A stretch of DNA of 54,770 nt. Origin: Enterobacteriaceae bacterium UBA2655. Its GTDB lineage: Bacteria > Pseudomonadota > Gammaproteobacteria > Enterobacterales > Enterobacteriaceae. A program made the translations under genes and the position numbers. The notes below the pieces were generated by a model. That model did no database searches. It saw nothing but the letters and a program-made list of their open reading frames with translations, and was not told the DNA's origin. The stretch lies in assembly GCA_002359495.1 (NCBI GenBank), contig DENB01000071.1, positions 1 through 54,770 of the forward strand, in the 5' to 3' direction. Below are positions 7,926-17,260 of this stretch, piece after piece. Position 1 is the first letter of the stretch. Every line of letters begins with the position of its first letter.

Positions 7926-8805
7926 TAATATTTACGATGAGAAGCGGCTGCCCGGCGCGTTCCGTCAAATCTGGCGCCATTTTTATCACGACACGCAGGC
8001 GATGATCGGCCTGTATGGTTTCTGCGCGCTGCTGTTTCTCTGCCTGTTCGGCGGGCTGCTGGCGCCGTACGGCATCGATCAACAGTTTCTCGGCTATCAG
8101 CTGCTGCCGCCCTCCTGGTCGCACTATGGCGATGTCTCTTTCTTCCTCGGCACCGACGATCTGGGCCGCGACGTCCTGAGCCGTCTGCTGAGCGGCGTTA
8201 CCCCGACGGTCGGCTCGGCGATACTGGTGACGGTGTTCGCCGCGATCTGCGCGCTGGCGCTCGGGGTGCTGGCCGGCATTACTCACGGTTTGCGCTCCGC
8301 CGTGATGAACCATGTGCTGGATACGCTGCTCTCCCTTCCTTCGCTGCTGCTGGCGATTATCGTGGTGGCGTTTTTAGGCCCGCGTCTGGAACACGCGCTG
8401 CTGGCGGTCTGGCTGGCGCTGATGCCGCGTCTGGTGCGCGCCATTTACAGCGCTGTGCATGATGAACTGAAAAAAGAGTATGTGGTGGCGGCGCGCCTCG
8501 ACGGCGCCAGTAACGGCAATATTCTTTGGTATGCCATACTGCCTAATGTGCTGCCGTTATTGATCAGCGAGTTTACCCGCGCGCTATCGATGGCGATTCT
8601 GGATATCGCCGCGCTTGGTTTTCTCGACCTGGGCGCCCAGCTGCCTTCGCCGGAATGGGGCGCCATGCTGGGCGATTCGCTGGAGCTGATCTACGTCGCG
8701 CCCTGGACCGTAATGCTGCCAGGCGCCGCGCTGATGATCAGCGTATTGATTGTTAACCTGCTGGGCGATGGCATCCGACGGGCCATTGAAGCGGGAGTAG
8801 AATAA
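7915..8805 (+). CDS. sapC: SapC, ABC transporter permease
   Basis: A 296-residue DppC/OppC-type permease. It has the N-terminal cytoplasmic segment [20 protein letters not shown], a first membrane helix about 32-52, the periplasmic [14 protein letters not shown] motif that is typical of the family, and an EAA-type loop ([22 protein letters not shown]). It pairs with SapB to form the channel. The start aligns with E. coli SapC but no good ribosome site precedes it, because its usual coupling to sapB has been lost by the upstream insertion. It ends TAATG, sharing one base with sapD. Confidence 0.95.
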   Translation: MPSDNIYDEKRLPGAFRQIWRHFYHDTQAMIGLYGFCALLFLCLFGGLLAPYGIDQQFLGYQLLPPSWSHYGDVSFFLGTDDLGRDVLSRLLSGVTPTVGSAILVTVFAAICALALGVLAGITHGLRSAVMNHVLDTLLSLPSLLLAIIVVAFLGPRLEHALLAVWLALMPRLVRAIYSAVHDELKKEYVVAARLDGASNGNILWYAILPNVLPLLISEFTRALSMAILDIAALGFLDLGAQLPSPEWGAMLGDSLELIYVAPWTVMLPGAALMISVLIVNLLGDGIRRAIEAGVE

Positions 8806-9800
8806 TGCCGTTACTGGATATCCGTAATCTGACCATAGAGTTCATGACCGCAGAAGGCCCGGTTAAAGCGGTGGATCGCGTTAACCTGACGCTGGCTGAA
8901 GGCGAGTTTCGCGGTCTGGTGGGCGAATCGGGCTCGGGCAAAAGCCTGGTGGCGAAAGCGATTTGCGGCGTCACCAAAGACAACTGGCGCGTCAGCGCCG
9001 ACCGCATGCGCTTCAACGATATCGACCTGCTGCGTCTCTCGCCGCGCGAACGCCGACGCCTTATCGGCCGCCACATCTCCATGATTTTTCAGGAGCCGCA
9101 ATCCTGTCTCGATCCGTCGGAAAGGATCGGACGTCAGCTGATGCAGGCGATCCCCGGCTGGACCGTGAAAGGACGCTGGTATCGCCGTCTGTGGTTCTGG
9201 CGCAAGGCGCGCGCCATCGAGCTGCTGCACCGCGTAGGCATTCGCGACCATAAAGATATTATGCGCAGCTTCCCGTATGAGCTGACCGAAGGCGAATGCC
9301 AGAAGGTGATGATCGCCATAGCGCTGGCGAACCAGCCGCGATTGCTGATTGCCGATGAGCCGACCAACGCCATGGAGCCGACCACCCAGGCGCAGATTTT
9401 TCGCCTGCTGAGCCGTCTTAATCAAAACAACAACACCACGATTCTGCTGATTAGCCACGATCTGCGTACCCTGAGCCATTGGGCGGATCGCATCAACGTG
9501 ATGTATTGCGGACAGACGGTAGAGGTGGCGCACAGCGAAGAGCTGATGGCGGTGCCGCATCATCCTTACACTCAGGCGTTAATCCGCGCCATGCCCGATT
9601 TTGGTCGGGCGCTGCCGCACAAAAGCCGCCTTAATACCCTTTCCGGCGCCATTCCTTCGCTTGAGCATTTGCCGATCGGCTGCCGTCTCGGTCCGCGCTG
9701 CCCTTATGCGCAGCGCAAGTGCGTGGAAACCCCGCGCCTCGACGGCGGCAAATCGCACCTTTTCGCCTGCCACTTCCCGCTGAATATGGAGATTAAGTAA
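8805..9800 (+). CDS. sapD: SapD, ABC transporter ATP-binding protein
   Basis: A 331-residue DppD/OppD-type ATPase. Walker A GESGSGKS is near residues 39-46, the signature loop is the Sap-type [10 protein letters not shown] instead of LSGGQ, and Walker [10 protein letters not shown] and the H-loop LLISHD follow. The C-terminal oligopeptide-transporter extension has the cysteine cluster [14 protein letters not shown], seen as an Fe-S site in DppD homologues. In E. coli SapD also supports Trk potassium uptake. Starts at the sapC stop (TAATG). Confidence 0.96.
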   Translation: MPLLDIRNLTIEFMTAEGPVKAVDRVNLTLAEGEFRGLVGESGSGKSLVAKAICGVTKDNWRVSADRMRFNDIDLLRLSPRERRRLIGRHISMIFQEPQSCLDPSERIGRQLMQAIPGWTVKGRWYRRLWFWRKARAIELLHRVGIRDHKDIMRSFPYELTEGECQKVMIAIALANQPRLLIADEPTNAMEPTTQAQIFRLLSRLNQNNNTTILLISHDLRTLSHWADRINVMYCGQTVEVAHSEELMAVPHHPYTQALIRAMPDFGRALPHKSRLNTLSGAIPSLEHLPIGCRLGPRCPYAQRKCVETPRLDGGKSHLFACHFPLNMEIK

Positions 9801-9802
9801 GC

Positions 9803-10606
9803 ATGGAAACCTTACTGGAAGTGCGCAACCTGAGTAAAACCTTCCGCTACCGCACCGGCCTGTTTCGCCGTCAGCACGTCGAGGCGGTGCGGGACGTCAG
9901 CTTTACCCTGCGCGAAGGGCAAACACTGGCGATCATCGGCGAAAACGGCTCGGGCAAATCGACGCTGGCGAAAATGCTCAGCGGCATGACGGCCCCTTCC
10001 GCCGGCAAAATCGTTATCGATAACCACCCGCTCAGCTTCGGCGATTACGGCTACCGCAGCCAGCGCATCCGCATGATTTTTCAGGATCCCTCCACCTCGC
10101 TGAATCCGCGCCAGCGCATCAGTCAGATCCTCGATTTTCCGCTGCGCCTGAATACCGATCTCGATGCGCCGGCGCGGGAAAAACGCATTATCGCCACGCT
10201 GCGTCAGGTCGGTTTGCTGCGCGATCACGCCGGTTACTACCCGCACATGCTGGCGCCCGGACAGAAGCAGCGCCTTGGTCTGGCGCGCGCGCTGATCCTG
10301 CAGCCTAAAGTGATCGTCGCCGATGAAGCCCTCGCCTCGCTGGATATGACCATGCGATCGCAGCTGGTAAACCTGATGCTGGAGCTGCAGGAAAAGCACG
10401 GGATCGCCTATATTTATGTGACCCAGCATCTCGGTATGATGAAGCACATCAGCGATCAGGTTCTGGTGATGCATCAGGGCGAAGTGGTCGAGCGCGGCGG
10501 CACCGCGGACGTGCTCGCCTCGCCGCTGCACGATTTGACCAAACGGCTGATCGCCAGCCATTTCGGCGAAGCGCTGACTGCCGAAGCCTGGCGCGTCGAC
10601 GGGTGA
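9803..10606 (+). CDS. sapF: SapF, ABC transporter ATP-binding protein
   Basis: A 267-residue DppF-type ATPase, the second nucleotide-binding subunit of the Sap transporter. Walker A GENGSGKS is near 47-54, Q-loop MIFQDPSTSLNPRQ, a degenerate signature MLAPGQKQRLG, Walker B VIVADEALASLD and switch YVTQH (Gln-His in place of Ser-His). These degeneracies are conserved in E. coli SapF. It starts 2 bases after sapD and is the last gene of the operon. Confidence 0.96.
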   Translation: METLLEVRNLSKTFRYRTGLFRRQHVEAVRDVSFTLREGQTLAIIGENGSGKSTLAKMLSGMTAPSAGKIVIDNHPLSFGDYGYRSQRIRMIFQDPSTSLNPRQRISQILDFPLRLNTDLDAPAREKRIIATLRQVGLLRDHAGYYPHMLAPGQKQRLGLARALILQPKVIVADEALASLDMTMRSQLVNLMLELQEKHGIAYIYVTQHLGMMKHISDQVLVMHQGEVVERGGTADVLASPLHDLTKRLIASHFGEALTAEAWRVDG

Positions 10607-10735
10607 TTGGCGTCCTGCACGGCGGAATTTACCCGATTCCGCAGAGACGTGTTAGAATCGCCCCGTCTATTAACGCGGTCGCTGACTTTTTAACCACGGC
10701 GACCGCCAACAACAGTGACCATAAGGATTACAGCT

Positions 10736-11524
10736 ATGGGTTTTCTTTCCGGTAAGCGCATTCTGATTACTGGCGTTGCCAGTAAACTCTCCATCGCCTG
10801 GGGTATTGCACAGGCGATGCATAAGCAGGGCGCAGAACTGGCTTTCACCTACCAGAACGACAAATTAAAAGGTCGTGTGGAAGAGTTTGCTAAAGAATTG
10901 GGTTCTGACATTGTTCTGCCTTGCGATGTGGCGGAAGACGCAAGCATCACCGCCCTCTTTTCCGAGCTGGCAAAAACCTGGCCAAAATTTGACGGTTTCG
11001 TGCATTCCATCGGTTTCGCCCCCGGCGACCAGCTGGATGGCGACTACGTTAACGCCGTTACCCGCGAAGGTTTTAAAATCGCGCATGACATCAGCGCTTA
11101 CAGCTTCGTGGCGATGGCCAAAGAGTGTCGTTCCATGCTGAATCCGGGCGCGGGCCTGCTGACGCTCTCCTATCTGGGCGCCGAGCGCGCTATCCCGAAC
11201 TACAACGTGATGGGCCTGGCGAAAGCCTCTCTGGAAGCGAACGTGCGCTATATGGCTAACGCCATGGGCCCGGAAGGCGTGCGCGTCAACGCCGTCTCTG
11301 CCGGTCCGATCCGCACCCTGGCCGCTTCCGGCATCAAAGATTTCCGTAAGATGCTGGCGCACTGCGAAGCGGTGACGCCGATTCGTCGCACCGTAACCAT
11401 CGAAGACGTGGGCAACTCCGCAGCCTTCCTGGTTTCCGACCTGGCAGGCGGCATCACCGGCGAAGTGGTTCATGTTGACGGCGGCTTCAGCATCGCCGCG
11501 ATGAACGAACTGGAACTGAAATAA
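10736..11524 (+). CDS. fabI: FabI, enoyl-ACP reductase (NADH)
   Basis: A 262-residue short-chain dehydrogenase fold enzyme that reduces trans-2-enoyl-ACP in the last step of each fatty-acid elongation cycle. The nucleotide-binding start is [20 protein letters not shown], and catalytic Tyr156 and Lys163 are present. The triclosan-contact residues Gly93 and Met159 are wild type. The ATG at 10736 follows AAGGA and gives the E. coli length; an upstream in-frame alternative is not supported. It stands alone between sapF and yciW and ends in a terminator. Confidence 0.98.
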   Translation: MGFLSGKRILITGVASKLSIAWGIAQAMHKQGAELAFTYQNDKLKGRVEEFAKELGSDIVLPCDVAEDASITALFSELAKTWPKFDGFVHSIGFAPGDQLDGDYVNAVTREGFKIAHDISAYSFVAMAKECRSMLNPGAGLLTLSYLGAERAIPNYNVMGLAKASLEANVRYMANAMGPEGVRVNAVSAGPIRTLAASGIKDFRKMLAHCEAVTPIRRTVTIEDVGNSAAFLVSDLAGGITGEVVHVDGGFSIAAMNELELK

Positions 11525-11532
11525 GTCTTATC

Positions 11533-11555
11533 GGGCGAGCCTGGCTCGCCCTTTT
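11533..11555 (+). terminator. fabI intrinsic terminator
   Basis: Stem GGGCGAGC/GCTCGCCC with 3-base loop, followed by TTTT, 8 bases after the fabI stop codon. Confidence 0.85.
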
Positions 11556-11715
11556 CCCGTCCGCCTTTCCCCTTATAGCTCAATGCTATTAATTATCACC
11601 GATCGATCTTTTGCCCTGCTCCCGCCTTCAGCGACGATAGGTTAATCCTCTGGCTCCGGCTCGGTTTCAGGTTTTTCCGCCTGCGCCGATCCCGCCATTC
11701 GCAAAAGGAATAACC

Positions 11716-12855
11716 ATGGAACAACGTCGCTATCCCGGCCATAACCACTGGTTTTATGAAAGCCAAGCCAGCCCGCGCACCCGCCAAGCTGCGCCGTTGG
11801 TTCCCGCCGCCGCGGATATCGAAGATCGCTTTCTGCTCGGCCTGCGTCAGGAAAAGTCCGCGCCCGAGGCGCTACTTACGGCTTTTCAGCCCGCGCTGTT
11901 GTCCGCCCGCGACCTGAGCCGACTGCTGTTTCCCGATCTGCTGACTACCGACTTAACCCATACGCTGACGCTTTACGATCGCCTCAGCACCGCGCTGACG
12001 GTGGCGCAGGTCGCTGGCGTACAGCGCCTGTGCAATCACTACGCCGCGCGTCTGAACCCGCTGCCGGGCCCTGATTCGTCGCGTGAAAGCAATAATCGCC
12101 TGACGCAGATCACGCAGTATGCGCGCCAGCTGGCGATGCAGCCGTCGCTGATTACCCCGGCCGCGTTAGCGGCGCTGGACGAGGTCGGGCTGAGCGCATC
12201 GGATATCGTCACCCTGAATCAGACGGTGGGCTTTGTCTGCTATCAGGCGCGCGTCGTGGCGGGATTGCAGGCGTTAATGGGTCAACCGGTACGCTGGTTG
12301 CCCGGCGGCGCAGCGGCGCCGGATGCCGGGGGCGACCTTTTTGCAGCGCCGCAGTCCTGGCGGCCGGCGCTGAAGCCTGTAGAGTTGCGCTACGCCAGCG
12401 CCGAACAGCTTTCCGCGATCACTTTTTGCCAGGCGCTGCCGGAACTCGACGACGCCGTCTGGCTGTTAGCGCAGGATGCACAGGCGCTTTACGGCTGGGC
12501 CACGCTGCAGCAGCGGCTGGCCGTGCGCAACCTTCAGCCTGAAAACGCGCTGGCTCAGGCCGTGAGCGCGCGCATCAATGGCAGCCCGCGCTGTTTTCAG
12601 ATCTGCCCGGAAGGTATGCGCGCAGCGCTTATCGCCGGCGTGGATGAGGCAGCGGCCGACGCCGACACGGGTGCCGGCGCGGTTATCGCCCTTGCCGCGC
12701 AGCTTACCCGCTCGCCGGAACGCCTGAGCGACGCCCATCTGCAACCGCTGATAGCGTCGGGCTGGCAGCCCGACGCGCTGTTCAGCCTGATACAAACCCT
12801 TGCGCTGGCGAACTGGAACAACCGTCTGTTCTCCGCGCTGGGCGAAAAAGCCTAG
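11716..12855 (+). CDS. yciW: YciW, CMD/AhpD-like domain protein
   Basis: A 379-residue protein starting MEQRRYPGHNHWFYES, matching E. coli YciW, which also lies between fabI and rnb. The family has carboxymuconolactone decarboxylase/AhpD-type helical domains, and the gene is under CysB control and linked to cysteine metabolism in E. coli. No CxxC peroxidatic pair is visible here; cysteines are scattered (a C-x3-C near residues 294-298), so peroxidase activity is doubtful. The ATG follows AAAGGA. The stop codon shares the sequence CTAG with the convergent LysR gene. Confidence 0.87.
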   Translation: MEQRRYPGHNHWFYESQASPRTRQAAPLVPAAADIEDRFLLGLRQEKSAPEALLTAFQPALLSARDLSRLLFPDLLTTDLTHTLTLYDRLSTALTVAQVAGVQRLCNHYAARLNPLPGPDSSRESNNRLTQITQYARQLAMQPSLITPAALAALDEVGLSASDIVTLNQTVGFVCYQARVVAGLQALMGQPVRWLPGGAAAPDAGGDLFAAPQSWRPALKPVELRYASAEQLSAITFCQALPELDDAVWLLAQDAQALYGWATLQQRLAVRNLQPENALAQAVSARINGSPRCFQICPEGMRAALIAGVDEAAADADTGAGAVIALAAQLTRSPERLSDAHLQPLIASGWQPDALFSLIQTLALANWNNRLFSALGEKA

Positions 12856-13748
12856 CCGGGCAGGTGACGCCGGGCCTCGTCGAAAAAGTGCTGCGCCAGC
12901 GGCGTCGCCCTGCCCGCTTCGGCGATCACCAGCGCCGCCTGCCGCGCCATAACCGGCAGTTCGATCCGGCGCTGTTGCAGCGTCTGCAGCGTTTCCGGAT
13001 GCAGATGCCCTACCGGTCCGACCAGCACGCCTAAACCGACCTGCGCGCTTTGCAGCAGCTGCATGATAGACGCGCTCTCGACAATCACGCGCGGAGTGAT
13101 ACCCGCATCGCGGAAAGCGTTGTCGAGGTAGCGACGAAAATAGCGCGTGGGTTCCGCCAGACAGAGCGGCAGCGCCGCCAGCGAGGATAGTGTTAAGCGT
13201 TCATGCGGCATCAGCTGAGGAAAATGGTCGGCATGAAATATCGCCTCGACGCCGCGATCCGCCAGCAGCGAGGCCTGTAAATGCAGCTCGCGCAGCGTGG
13301 CCAGCTCGAAGAAACCGATGCCGACATCGACGGTATGGCTGTTAAGCGCCTCCAGCAGTTGATCGGCGCTCAGCACGGAAATCCGGTAATCCAGCTGCGG
13401 ATAGCGAAACTCGACTGCCTTAAGCAGCGCAGGCAGCGACACGCTGCACTGCGGCATCACCCCCAGTCGCAGGGTGCCGTTAACGCCGTGCTTCAGGGAT
13501 TCCACCTCCAGCTTCAGCCCCTGATAAACCGAAACGATTTCCCGCGCCCAGGCCAGCACGCGCTCGCCTTCGGGGGTGAATCCGGCAAAGTTATTGCTGC
13601 GATTTATCAGGGAAAGTCCCAGCTCGCCTTCCAGATTTTTCAGCCGCATCGAGAGCGTAGGCTGACTGACGAAGCTGGCCTCGGCGGCCCGGCCAAAGTG
13701 GCGCTCGCGCTCCAGATTACACAGGTAAATCAGTTGTTTTATGTCCAT
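12852..13748 (-). CDS. LysR-family transcriptional regulator
   Basis: A 298-residue LysR-type regulator. The N-terminal winged helix-turn-helix (MDIKQLIYLCNLERERHFGRAAEASFVSQ...) is at residues 1-60, and the effector-binding domain (GTLRLGVMPQCSVSLPALL) from about 90. The ATG at 13746-13748 fits the universal LysR start; the 18 codons upstream are not part of it. It has no counterpart at this point in E. coli. Convergent with yciW (overlapping stops) and divergent from a small lipoprotein gene 330 bases away. Target and effector are unknown. Confidence 0.85.
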   Translation of the reverse strand: MDIKQLIYLCNLERERHFGRAAEASFVSQPTLSMRLKNLEGELGLSLINRSNNFAGFTPEGERVLAWAREIVSVYQGLKLEVESLKHGVNGTLRLGVMPQCSVSLPALLKAVEFRYPQLDYRISVLSADQLLEALNSHTVDVGIGFFELATLRELHLQASLLADRGVEAIFHADHFPQLMPHERLTLSSLAALPLCLAEPTRYFRRYLDNAFRDAGITPRVIVESASIMQLLQSAQVGLGVLVGPVGHLHPETLQTLQQRRIELPVMARQAALVIAEAGRATPLAQHFFDEARRHLPG

Positions 13749-14079
13749 AAGCCTTTTAATCAGGGACTTAGATTGGTTAAACACTGAACGGAAAAGTTTC
13801 ATGAACGCGCCATCGCGCTGAACCAGACTTCTCCATTCTGGCGGCCGGACATCAGAAATCTCAGACGCTTAGGTTGTCCATTTTCCTATGTTTAGCGCAC
13901 TCAGACAACTTAGCTTAGCTAACCGGCTCCCCCGGCGCGAACCACGACGATTTGACGTCGGAAGCGAAACGGCAGAAAACTCTCATTTGACTGAAGTAGC
14001 GGGCTTTTTTTCTGGCAGACAGGGCGATCTTGTCTATTCTTTAATTTCATGCCATTCACTTTTACCTGAGGGAAACGCT
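13749..14079. other. Divergent regulatory region, LysR gene / small lipoprotein gene
   Basis: A 331-base stretch without a credible gene. It should hold the LysR autoregulatory promoter. A repeat-rich piece around 13903-13922 (ACAACTTAGCTTAGCTAAC) could be an operator, but no clean T-N11-A palindrome was confirmed. Confidence 0.5.
14031..14044 (+). promoter_or_regulatory. Candidate sigma-S (RpoS) -10 for the small lipoprotein
   Basis: TGTCTATTCTTTAA fits the RpoS extended -10 (KCTAYACTTAA) with one mismatch. It lies 36 bases before the ATG of a small lipoprotein, a class often induced in stationary phase. Confidence 0.45.
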
Positions 14080-14250
14080 ATGACAAATCTTTCGAAAGGA
14101 GTTTGTGTGCTGTTAGCGCTTGTTGCTTTAGCAGGCTGTCAGCAGCGCAGCAGCGCGGTGGGAAATGATGGCCGTCCGCATGCGCCAAGCGGTCAGCAGG
14201 CGCCCGGCGGTACGCTCGGCGCAGGCCCTGTCGGCCAGCCGCAATCCTGA
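14080..14250 (+). CDS. Small lipoprotein (56 aa), function unknown
   Basis: A 56-residue protein with a clear lipoprotein signal peptide (MTNLSKGVCVLLALVALAG then Cys20; lipobox LAGC). The mature part is only 37 residues, rich in G, P, Q and S, with no predicted structure. A GAGGGAAA ribosome site precedes the ATG. Asp is absent at +2 (Gln21), so sorting to the outer membrane is expected. I do not recognise the family. A terminator follows closely, so it is a single-gene unit. Confidence 0.75.
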   Translation: MTNLSKGVCVLLALVALAGCQQRSSAVGNDGRPHAPSGQQAPGGTLGAGPVGQPQS

Positions 14251-14278
14251 TCGCCTTCTGCGATCGCAGTTTAAAATG

Positions 14279-14300
14279 CCGGCCTCGCGCCGGTTTTTTT
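14279..14300 (+). terminator. Terminator of the small lipoprotein gene
   Basis: Stem CCGGC/GCCGG with loop CTCGC followed by seven T, 28 bases after the stop codon. Confidence 0.8.
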
Positions 14301-14978
14301 CATCGTTCAGACAGTGCCGGCCACTCACAATAATCTTGTCGCCCCGCTCCGGCAGCATGACCGCTCTTCAGGGCCAAAACCAGGGTAACGCCGCGCATCT
14401 ATTTCACGCGCTTTATTTTTGCTGAGCCGCATAAAACGTAATGATAATTAAGCCTCCTTATATCACTTTTCGCCCGATGCCGGCATAATTGACCCGCTAA
14501 GAAAATGTCATCGCCGAACCGGCGTTTTACTCTTAAGCGCTCTCCTCGCCTTAGCCAGTTCCCTTATTCCTCTTCGCCCGCGACGGGATACATAGCGTTA
14601 AGCGAAGCGACTACAGCAGCGAAACGCTAACGAATTGACGATATTTTTTTATGCGTTGCAGATTCCGGCGGCTTCGAGCACTGTGAAATATCTGGAAATA
14701 AATGCGATTATTATTTTTTGACTTAGACAACGGAAAGAGAAAATAAGCGATTAAACCTCAGTAATAAAAGCGATCCGGCTCACGGTTTGCTTTTATTCAC
14801 TGCGTTATGAGCGCGCAATTAACCGAAAAAAAAAGGGCCGAAGGGTGGCGATGCTGATCGAATATCAGGATGTTTCCGGCAGACAAACAGGTTAAGGTAA
14901 TCACTCAGTCAGCCTGAGAAGAGGACAGACGCACACAGCAAAGGAAGAATGGCTGGCTACCTCTGAAAGGAGAATAAA
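14301..14978. other. Gene-free, relatively AT-rich stretch
   Basis: About 680 bases with no frame that has a ribosome site and protein-like composition. The part from about 14640 is clearly richer in A+T than the window average. A possible promoter for the downstream 68-residue gene is TTGACT near 14717 with AAATAA 17 bases later; it is weak. No RNA gene was recognised. Confidence 0.5.
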
Positions 14979-15185
14979 ATGGAAAGTGTAAGCCTTAATG
15001 AAGTTAATTTTGATCTTGAGTCGTTAGAAGTAGCCGCAATTGAAATATGCAAAACTAAAGGTATGCTGGGTCTGTTATTATCCTTTGTTACGCCTGAGGT
15101 ACAGCATTCCTATTTCGAGCAATTAAAAGATGCTGGCCTCGAAGAGGATGTGGTTTGGCTCCAGCAGATCGTTGAGGCAAAATAA
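14979..15185 (+). CDS. Small acidic protein (68 aa), unknown family, low GC
   Basis: A 68-codon gene with a strong ribosome site (AAAGGAG, 7 bases before ATG) and its own strong terminator, so it is very likely real. The protein is acidic and helical-looking (MESVSLNEVNFDLESLEVAA at the start; a hydrophobic patch GMLGLLLSF about 28-36; ending WLQQIVEAK). No signal peptide or domain was recognised. Base and codon use are much more AT-rich than in its neighbours, which suggests horizontal origin. Confidence 0.72.
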   Translation: MESVSLNEVNFDLESLEVAAIEICKTKGMLGLLLSFVTPEVQHSYFEQLKDAGLEEDVVWLQQIVEAK

Positions 15186-15199
15186 TTGCCTGATGTTTT

Positions 15200-15229
15200 C
15201 CCCGGCCCGAAACATCGGGCCGGGGTTTT
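15200..15229 (+). terminator. Terminator of the 68-residue gene
   Basis: Perfect 11-bp stem CCCCGGCCCGA/TCGGGCCGGGG with loop AACA, followed by TTTT. Confidence 0.93.
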
Positions 15230-15421
15230 CATTATTATCAGATAACAAATCAGGCTCCTGTTGCTTGTTATCTTTCTGCACAGAAATAGCGTCAATTTAT
15301 TATTAAACGGCAGTGCAATAATTCATCTGACCATTTTTATGCTTTCTTCGGCATAAGACCTTTACGCTACCGCCGCGCTATTAATGTTCCTGCCTGGCAT
15401 CTTTTCCGGCCATATTATTCA

Positions 15422-17011
15422 TCAGGCGACGCCGAGCGCGGTTTTTACCTCATTAGCGATTTTTTCCACCTGCGGGCCATAAATGACCTGGACGTCGTGA
15501 TCGCTGACGCGGTTAATGCCGTTGGCGCCGGTAGTCAGCAGCGTCTGATCGACAACTTCCTTCATGTCCCTGACGCGCACGCGCAAACGCGTAAAGCAGC
15601 AGTCGACCTCCTCGATATTGGCCTGACCGCCGAGACCGCTGATGATCACATGAGTGCGTTCATCCGCCGCCACCGCTTCAGGTTTGCGTTCATCGTCCGA
15701 TTCGCGCCCCGGCGTTTCCACATTCATACGGGCGATCACCCATCTGAACCCGTAGTAATAAACCGGCGCGTAGATCGCCCCCAGCGCCAGCGTCCACCAC
15801 CAGTGGGTTTTGCTGCCGCCGAGAATGCCAAACACCACCAGATCGATTGCCCCGCCCTGCACATTGCCGATCATCAGGTGCAACACCGACATCAGCATAA
15901 AGGAGAGTCCGGTCAGCAGCGCATGCATCAGATAAAGCACCGGAGAAACGAAAATAAAACAGAATTCCAGCGGCTCGGTAATCCCGGTGGTGAAGGAAGT
16001 CAGCGCGCCAGCCAACACCAGCGCTTTAACCCGCGGCTTATGCTGTGGGCGCGCGGCGTGATAGATCGCCAGCGCTGCCGCCGGCAGGCCAAACATCATT
16101 ACCGGGATTTTGCCCTGCGCCAGAAATTGCGTCGCCGTGCGTACGGTATCGTCGGGGATGGCGCCCGGGTTGGTCAGCGACGCGTTAAAGATGTTCAGCG
16201 CGCCGACAAGGGTTTGTCCATCTACGGTGGCGCTGCCGCCAACAGGGGTAAAACGCACGGTTTCGTTCAGGATATGGTGCAAACCGGTCGGGATCAGCAG
16301 CCGCTCGCAGGCGCCGAGCAAAAATGCGCCATACTGCCCGCTTTTGCCGATCATCTCGCCAATCCAGGCGATGCCGGACCCAAGGGTCGGCCAGATCAGC
16401 GCCAGCAAAACGCCGGCCAGCGGCAGCGCCACTACCGTCACGATCGGCACGAAACGTCGTCCGCCGAAGAAGGCGATCGCCGTCGGCAGCTGCTGAGTAT
16501 AGAAACGGTTATGCAGCACTACCGTCAGCAGCCCGGCGATTACGCCGCCGAGAACGCTGGTGTTATAGGTAAAGACGCCGAGCATGTCGATATACTCCGC
16601 CGAGGTCATCATCGCCGTGGTTTGATCCATCCCCGCCTGCTGCAACGCTTCCGGCGTGGTGGTCGCAGCCGTCAGCCCTTTCGCCGCCAGGGTGGCGCTG
16701 ATGCCCACATTCATGGCGAGGTAGCCAATCATGGCAGCGAAAGCCGCCGTCGGCTTTTCCGCTTTGGCCAGGCCGATGGCGCTGGCGACGGCGAAGAACA
16801 GCGGCAGGTTGGCGAAAAGCGCGCCCGCTACCTTACGGATAAAGCCGATGACCAGTTGCGGCACCTGCATGTCGGCAAACGCCTCGCCGGTCACCGCCGG
16901 GTTCTGCATGGCGGCGGCAAGCCCGAGGAAAATGCCCGCCGCGGCAATCACCGATATCGGCATCATCAGCGCTTTGCCGAAGGCGTGAACCTGGCTGCCT
17001 AAATTTTTCAT
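15422..17011 (-). CDS. PTS EIICB permease, MalX-like (maltose/glucose group)
   Basis: A 529-residue PTS permease. The EIIC membrane domain (about 1-400, with the EIIC motif GITEPLEFCFIF) is followed by a linker and a C-terminal EIIB domain with the phospho-cysteine motif CFTRLRV (Cys472). Stretches such as LPTAIAFFGGRRFVPI and ERLLIPTGLHHIL resemble E. coli MalX more than GlvC or PtsG. The ATG at 17009-17011 follows AAGGG. It would phosphorylate an incoming sugar using the shared EIIA-Glc, because no EIIA domain is present. No glycosidase or regulator gene lies beside it, so the substrate (glucose, maltose or another alpha-glucoside) is not determined. Confidence 0.85.
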   Translation of the reverse strand: MKNLGSQVHAFGKALMMPISVIAAAGIFLGLAAAMQNPAVTGEAFADMQVPQLVIGFIRKVAGALFANLPLFFAVASAIGLAKAEKPTAAFAAMIGYLAMNVGISATLAAKGLTAATTTPEALQQAGMDQTTAMMTSAEYIDMLGVFTYNTSVLGGVIAGLLTVVLHNRFYTQQLPTAIAFFGGRRFVPIVTVVALPLAGVLLALIWPTLGSGIAWIGEMIGKSGQYGAFLLGACERLLIPTGLHHILNETVRFTPVGGSATVDGQTLVGALNIFNASLTNPGAIPDDTVRTATQFLAQGKIPVMMFGLPAAALAIYHAARPQHKPRVKALVLAGALTSFTTGITEPLEFCFIFVSPVLYLMHALLTGLSFMLMSVLHLMIGNVQGGAIDLVVFGILGGSKTHWWWTLALGAIYAPVYYYGFRWVIARMNVETPGRESDDERKPEAVAADERTHVIISGLGGQANIEEVDCCFTRLRVRVRDMKEVVDQTLLTTGANGINRVSDHDVQVIYGPQVEKIANEVKTALGVA

Positions 17012-17260
17012 CGTTGCGCCCTTAAACGGAAGAGAAAGAGCAATTATTAGCCAGTTATTGCGCACTAGAGACGGAACGGCAGCCTGGCAGCGAGGAAAAT
17101 ATGAGCGGCATCACACTTTGAGGCGTGCACGATAAGCATTGGCTATCGCACCATTAAGCCAATCAATTAGACAAGTTATGCGGTAAGTCGCACACTCCCT
17201 CCCCATCTTAAGACATAATCTCTTAACAAAATTTCTACATAAAAAAAGCCTGCACTCACC

